From positions 1 to 9,040 of the forward strand of contig WRMM01000061.1 of assembly GCA_009777135.1 (NCBI GenBank): DNA of 9,040 bases, given 5' to 3'. The first letter of the stretch is position 1. Every line of letters begins with the position of its first letter. Positions 5,472 through 9,040 of the stretch are shown here, one piece after another. Made by a program: the position numbers and the translations under genes. Under the pieces are notes generated by a model, which had not been told where the DNA came from, searched no databases, and worked only from the letters and a program-made list of their open reading frames with translations. This DNA comes from Candidatus Fibrimonadales bacterium. Lineage in GTDB: Bacteria; Fibrobacterota; Fibrobacteria; Fibrobacterales; Fibrobacteraceae.

Positions 5472-8051
5472 ATGGAAATGGCATTATTTCTGTGTTCGCT
5501 AGGTTTGTTAGCCTTTATTATTGCGTATTGGGCAATAACAAAAAATAAAATGAAAGAATATACTAGATATATGTTTGACGCGACGCCGTTTTCCTGTATT
5601 CTGCTGAACAGGAAAATAGAAGTAGTATCTTGCAATCAAGCTGCAATGAAGGTATTTGAATTTTCAAGCAAAAAAAGTTTTTTGGAACGTTTTTTTGATT
5701 ACTCGCCCAAATACCAGCCAAACGGCAGATTGTCAATAGAATTAGCCACAGAAAATGTGAACAAAGCATTTGATGAAGGCTTTTTCTGTTTTGAATGGCT
5801 GCACCAAACAGAAAAAGGCGAAATAAGGCCTTGCGAAATTACGCTTGTGCGCGTGGCATACGAAAATGATTTTTTTGTTGCTGCATACCAATATGATTTG
5901 AAAGGGCAAAGAGCTGCGATTGCAAAAGTATATGAAGCAAATTTACGCATGAGAATTATATACGATACCTCGCCGTTAGCCTGTTTTTTGATTGACGGAG
6001 ATTTTAACGTTCTTGAATGCAATCAAGAAATTGTAAAGTTATTTAATTTAAACGACAAACAGGAATTCATAGACAGTTTTTTTGAATTTTTGCCAGAAGA
6101 ACAGCCATGCGGAAAAACATCTAGGGATATGGTGTCTGAAATATTTGAAAAAGTATTTGATGAAGGCAAGCTCTGCATAGAGTGTATGTGCCAAAAGCAT
6201 GAGGAGCCATTGCCATGCGAATTTACGCTTGTGCGCGTTAAATACGATGAAAAGGATGTTATAGCAGGGTATATAAGGGATTTAAGATCGCACAAGGCTA
6301 TGCTAAATGAAATGCGCAAAGCGGAAATTGCTGAAGCAAGCAATAAGGCAAAGAGCAAATTTCTTGCCGCTATGAGCCATGAAATACGCACGCCGATGAA
6401 TGCTATTCTGGGGCTTGCTGAAATTAATATGCACAATCAAGCTATTCCAAAAGATACGATTGATGAATTTGAAAAAATTTACCAATCTGGAAGCTTGCTT
6501 TTGCGTTTGATTAACGATATGCTGGACTTGTCAAAAATAGAAGCGGGCAAGCTGGAAATTCGCCCGGAGCAATACAATTTTGCAAGCATGATCCATGACG
6601 CTGTGCAGCTGAATATAACGCGAACCGGCAGCAAACCGATAGAGTTCAAGCTGAGTTTGGATGAAAATATACCTATTGAGCTTGTGGGCGATGAACTTCG
6701 CATTAAGCAAATTTTGAATAATTTGCTGTCCAATGCTTTTAAATATACGGATAATGGAAGCATTACCTTATCGGTTGCAACTGAGCCAGGAGAAAACGAC
6801 TCAAATATAACGCTTGTTTTTTGCGTGCGCGACACAGGGCAAGGCATGAACGCCGAGCAAATAAAAGAATTGTTTGGCGAATACACTCGTTTTAATTTGG
6901 AAGCAAACCGCTTAATTCAGGGCGTGGGGCTTGGCTTGAACATTTCAAAGCGGCTTGTTCAAATGATGAACGGCGAAATAACTGTAGATAGCAAACCTGG
7001 CAAAGGTTCGGCTTTTACCATGCGTTTGCCGCAAAAGATTGCAAATTTCAAAGTGCTGGGCAAAGGTTTGGCAAAAAAAATGTTGCGGTATAAATTCAAT
7101 GATATGTCCAAAATGAAAAAGCCAGTTATTACACGGGAGCCTATGCCTTATGGCAGAGTTTTGGTTGTGGATGATGTGGAGATGAATTTGTATATCGCAA
7201 AAGTTTTGATGAAGCCTTATGAATTAAAGATTGAAACTGCTTCAAGCGGTTTTGAGGCTGTGAAAAAAATCAGAAACGGCAATAAATATGATATTGTATT
7301 TATGGATCACATGATGCCGAAAATGGATGGCATAGAAACAGCCAAGCTGCTTAGAGAAATGGAATATACGCGCCCTATTGTTGCATTAACAGCCAATGCA
7401 GTGGCGGGCCAGGCAGAAATATTTCTTGAAAACGGGTTTGATGATTTTATTTCTAAGCCTATTGATATTAGGCAATTGAATGAAGTATTGAACAAATTTA
7501 TAAGCAATAAACAAAATACGGTTGAAATTGACCCTGCTTTGCTTGCGATTTTTGCGAAGGATTCTAAAAAAGCTTTGAGTTTTATAGAAGCTATTTTCAA
7601 AAATTTAGACAAGGCAACGGACGAGGATTTGCATTTGTTTACCGTATATACTCATGCTATGAAAAGCGGTTTGGCAAATATCGGAGAGAAAAAACTTTCC
7701 GAGCATGCCGCTTTATTGGAGAAAGCGGGAAGAGAGCAGAATAAAAACGCAATTCAAGCCGAAACCAGTTATTTTATAGACAAATTGCGAGCAATAATCA
7801 AAAATATTGAAGCAGAAATAAAACCTAAGCCGGCAATGCAAGATGAAAATCCTGAGCATTTGCATGAGCAATTAAAAGTTATAAAGACTGCTTCTGATAA
7901 TTATGATTATAAAACGGCCGATGCCACGCTTGAAGATTTGAAAGGCATGGCTTGGACAAAAGAAACCAAAAAGCTTCTTGATGAAATATCCGAGCATCTT
8001 TTGCAGAGCAATTTTGAGGAAGTGAGCTTAATCATCCAGGAACGCTGTTAG
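5472..8051 (+). CDS. Membrane-anchored hybrid histidine kinase (PAS-PAS-HisKA-HATPase-REC-HPt)
   Basis: From ATG 5472 the protein has 859 residues (864 from ATG 5457). Order: one membrane segment (about 4-22); two PAS-like domains (about 35-146 and 163-276) that resemble each other; HisKA with SHEIRTPMNAILGL, phospho-acceptor H303; HATPase with NLLSNAFKYT (N421), DTGQG (454-458) and GVGLGL (484-489); a linker of about 40 residues; a receiver with VVDD (565-568), FMDHMMP (phospho-acceptor D612), ALTA and SKP (K662); an HPt domain with THAMKSG (H728); and an acidic helical tail (about 780-859). All phosphorelay residues are present, so a His-Asp-His relay within one protein is likely, passing phosphate to an unlinked response regulator. 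There is no periplasmic sensor domain; signals are presumably sensed in the cytoplasm by the PAS domains, and the ligand is unknown. The 3' end overlaps thiG by 24 bp. Confidence 0.93.
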   Translation: MEMALFLCSLGLLAFIIAYWAITKNKMKEYTRYMFDATPFSCILLNRKIEVVSCNQAAMKVFEFSSKKSFLERFFDYSPKYQPNGRLSIELATENVNKAFDEGFFCFEWLHQTEKGEIRPCEITLVRVAYENDFFVAAYQYDLKGQRAAIAKVYEANLRMRIIYDTSPLACFLIDGDFNVLECNQEIVKLFNLNDKQEFIDSFFEFLPEEQPCGKTSRDMVSEIFEKVFDEGKLCIECMCQKHEEPLPCEFTLVRVKYDEKDVIAGYIRDLRSHKAMLNEMRKAEIAEASNKAKSKFLAAMSHEIRTPMNAILGLAEINMHNQAIPKDTIDEFEKIYQSGSLLLRLINDMLDLSKIEAGKLEIRPEQYNFASMIHDAVQLNITRTGSKPIEFKLSLDENIPIELVGDELRIKQILNNLLSNAFKYTDNGSITLSVATEPGENDSNITLVFCVRDTGQGMNAEQIKELFGEYTRFNLEANRLIQGVGLGLNISKRLVQMMNGEITVDSKPGKGSAFTMRLPQKIANFKVLGKGLAKKMLRYKFNDMSKMKKPVITREPMPYGRVLVVDDVEMNLYIAKVLMKPYELKIETASSGFEAVKKIRNGNKYDIVFMDHMMPKMDGIETAKLLREMEYTRPIVALTANAVAGQAEIFLENGFDDFISKPIDIRQLNEVLNKFISNKQNTVEIDPALLAIFAKDSKKALSFIEAIFKNLDKATDEDLHLFTVYTHAMKSGLANIGEKKLSEHAALLEKAGREQNKNAIQAETSYFIDKLRAIIKNIEAEIKPKPAMQDENPEHLHEQLKVIKTASDNYDYKTADATLEDLKGMAWTKETKKLLDEISEHLLQSNFEEVSLIIQERC
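5839..6238 (+). repeat. Traces of an internal duplication in the PAS region
   Basis: The 16-mer TTACGCTTGTGCGCGT occurs at 5839-5854 and again at 6223-6238, 384 bp apart (128 codons). A second word, TTTGATGAAGGC, occurs at 5769-5780 and 6156-6167, 387 bp apart. Both fall at equivalent positions of the two PAS domains (CE-TLVRV and FDEG). This indicates that the tandem PAS domains come from a duplication within the gene. Confidence 0.65.
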
Positions 8052-8792
8052 GGGGCTGCTTGCTTCAGCGGTTTCTGCTTGCGAGGGCAGCCCGTTTTCA
8101 TAAGCCATTCTGCCGCTTTCCACCGCCAGCTTGAAACACTTTGCCATAACAGCAGGTTTGGGTGCGATGGCAATGGCGGTATTTACCAGAACCGCGCTGG
8201 CTCCCATCTCCATTGCAAAACACGCATGAGACGGAGCGCCAATGCCAGCATCAATCACAACAGGAACTTTGCTTTGAGCGATGATTATTCTCAACATGGC
8301 CTCTGTTTGCAAACCCTTGTTGCTGCCTATAGGCGAGCCGAGCGGCATAACCGCCGCTACCCCGATGTCTTCCAATCTTTTGCACAAAACAGGGTCTGCA
8401 GGAATATAAGGCAAAACAACAAAGCCATCTTTTGCCAGCTCGGTGGCGGCGTTCAAAGTTTCAATTGGGTCTGGGAGCAAATATTTTTGATCGGGATGAA
8501 TTTCCAGTTTTACCCAGTTGGTTTCAAGAGCTTCTCTAGCCATTTGAGCGGCAAACACGGCTTCTTTTGCTGTGCGTGCCCCAGAAGTATTCGGCAGAAT
8601 TTGCCCTTTAAAATCTTTTAAGGCTTCCAAAATAAAATCTTCTTTTTGATTTTTGCTAATCCTCTTCAAAGCGACAGTTATCATTTCGCTCCCAGATTCC
8701 TGCAAAGCAAGCACCATCTCTTTAGGCGAGGCAAACTTGCCGCTCCCCAAAAAGAGGCGTGAGTTAAAAGCTTTGTTTGCGATTTGGAGCAT
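8028..8792 (-). CDS. thiG: Thiazole synthase ThiG
   Basis: ThiG builds the thiazole phosphate of thiamine from 1-deoxyxylulose 5-phosphate, dehydroglycine and ThiS thiocarboxylate in the cytoplasm. The 254-residue protein is full length. Motifs: SRLFLGSGKF (11-20), LPNTSGA (66-72), NWVKLEIHPD (92-101) with the Schiff-base lysine K95, LPYIPADPVLCKRL (127-140), AVMPLGSPIGSNKGL (147-161), VVIDAGIGAPSHA (178-190) and ASAVLVNTAIA (198-208). All expected active-site and phosphate-binding motifs are present. It stands alone on the minus strand; thiS, thiF and thiH/thiO are not in the window, and no THI-box riboswitch fits in the 43 bp upstream. The start is ATG 8792, with TTTCTATATT 8 nt upstream and no Shine-Dalgarno sequence. 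Its stop codon lies inside the end of the kinase gene (24-bp convergent overlap). Confidence 0.95.
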   Translation of the reverse strand: MLQIANKAFNSRLFLGSGKFASPKEMVLALQESGSEMITVALKRISKNQKEDFILEALKDFKGQILPNTSGARTAKEAVFAAQMAREALETNWVKLEIHPDQKYLLPDPIETLNAATELAKDGFVVLPYIPADPVLCKRLEDIGVAAVMPLGSPIGSNKGLQTEAMLRIIIAQSKVPVVIDAGIGAPSHACFAMEMGASAVLVNTAIAIAPKPAVMAKCFKLAVESGRMAYENGLPSQAETAEASSPLTAFLDD

Positions 8793-8800
8793 GTTGGGTG

Positions 8801-8810
8801 AATATAGAAA
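8801..8810 (-). promoter_or_regulatory. thiG: Promoter-like -10 element of thiG
   Basis: On the minus strand this reads TTTCTATATT, an exact copy of the recurring element, followed by 8 nt and the thiG ATG. No room exists for a thiamine riboswitch or Shine-Dalgarno-containing leader, so the thiG transcript is probably leaderless. Confidence 0.55.
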
Positions 8811-8817
8811 ATATTAC

Positions 8818-8827
8818 TTTCTACATT
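8818..8827 (+). promoter_or_regulatory. Promoter-like -10 element of the UPF0316 gene
   Basis: TTTCTACATT is followed by AGAACGCT (8 nt) and ATG 8836. It is the mirror image of the thiG element: the two form a 9-of-10 inverted repeat with a 7-nt spacer, each exactly 8 nt from its start codon. Confidence 0.5.
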
Positions 8828-8835
8828 AGAACGCT

Positions 8836-9040
8836 ATGCACGAGATTATTCAAGCTCCGCCATGGGTTATAGATTGGATTTTGTTTCCGCTTTTGGTTAT
8901 TCTGGCAAGGATTTGCGATGTTTCTTTGGGAACAATGAGGATTATTCTAGTTGGAAAGGGATACAAACACATTGCTCCATTCATTGGATTTGTAGAAATA
9001 TTAATTTGGGTAGCTGTTGTCAGCCAAATAATGCAAAATC
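8836..9040 (+). CDS. UPF0316 (DUF5698/DUF2179-type) membrane protein, N-terminal part
   Basis: The first 68 codons are visible; the gene continues past the window. The product has two hydrophobic segments (about 12-26 and 48-63) separated by the family signature LARICDVSLGTMRIILVGKG (24-43). The signature continues with HIAPFIGFVEILIWVAVVSQ (45-64). This order is typical of the N-terminal membrane domain of UPF0316 proteins, whose C-terminal DUF2179 domain would lie outside the window. The function of the family is not established; it is an inner-membrane protein by topology. The ATG at 8836 is preceded by a promoter-like element 8 nt away and no Shine-Dalgarno sequence. It is divergent from thiG with a 43-bp gap. 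Confidence 0.85.
   Translation, partial: MHEIIQAPPWVIDWILFPLLVILARICDVSLGTMRIILVGKGYKHIAPFIGFVEILIWVAVVSQIMQN

Noticed and set aside
8079..8621. 180-codon plus-strand frame within thiG
   Set aside because: ThiG motifs are continuous on the minus strand and the antisense product resembles nothing.
8793..8835. Thiamine (THI-box) riboswitch ahead of thiG
   Set aside because: The 43-bp gap is far too short for the roughly 100-nt aptamer and contains none of its conserved core.
1..9040. CRISPR array, insertion sequence or prophage genes
   Set aside because: No spaced direct repeats, terminal inverted repeats, transposase, integrase or phage structural motifs were seen.

Overview
The window is a compact, AT-rich bacterial chromosome segment. 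It has housekeeping genes on both strands, very short intergenic gaps and no insertion sequence, phage gene or CRISPR array that I can see. Several traits suggest a Gram-negative gut-type bacterium, most likely in or near the Fibrobacterota (Fibrobacter-like): an OstA/LptA-type outer-membrane biogenesis protein, an HDOD protein and a hybrid histidine kinase with tandem PAS domains, and a recurring TTTCTATATT element just upstream of genes. This taxonomic call is an inference from gene style, not a search result.

Layout. 1-243 (+): 3' end of a lysine 2,3-aminomutase/EpmB-type radical SAM gene. 261-1136 (-): DUF4143 C-terminal half of an AAA ATPase, without the ATPase half. 1191-1264 (+): tRNA-Arg(CCG). 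1292-2437 (+): RNA ligase RtcB. 2438-2554: intergenic stretch with an imperfect hairpin and a candidate micro-ORF. 2555-3712 (+): OstA/LptA-like exported protein. 3737-5396 (+): three-gene run of a small HD-GYP N-terminal-like (DUF3391-type) protein, an HDOD protein and the Holliday-junction resolvase RuvC. 5472-8051 (+): membrane-anchored hybrid histidine kinase (PAS-PAS-HisKA-HATPase-REC-HPt). 8028-8792 (-): thiazole synthase ThiG, overlapping the kinase gene tail to tail. 8836-9040 (+): start of a UPF0316 membrane protein.

How the genes work together. The clearest functional unit is the cluster at 3737-5396. The small protein and the HDOD protein overlap by 11 bp and look like a split signalling pair; ruvC follows with a strong Shine-Dalgarno sequence and a TTG start. 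The kinase that follows has its own promoter-like element and is a second signalling module. RtcB sits 27 bp behind a tRNA gene, which suits an RNA-repair enzyme, although adjacency alone proves nothing.

The most distinctive signal is regulatory. A motif close to TTTCTATATT recurs at the 5' side of nearly every transcription unit. At rtcB, the OstA-like gene, thiG and the UPF0316 gene it lies only 6-8 nt before the ATG, with no Shine-Dalgarno sequence. If the motif is a -10 element, these mRNAs are leaderless. Genes inside an operon (HDOD, ruvC) or with a longer leader (the kinase) instead have clear purine-rich Shine-Dalgarno sequences. I found no intrinsic terminator with a U-tract anywhere in the window.
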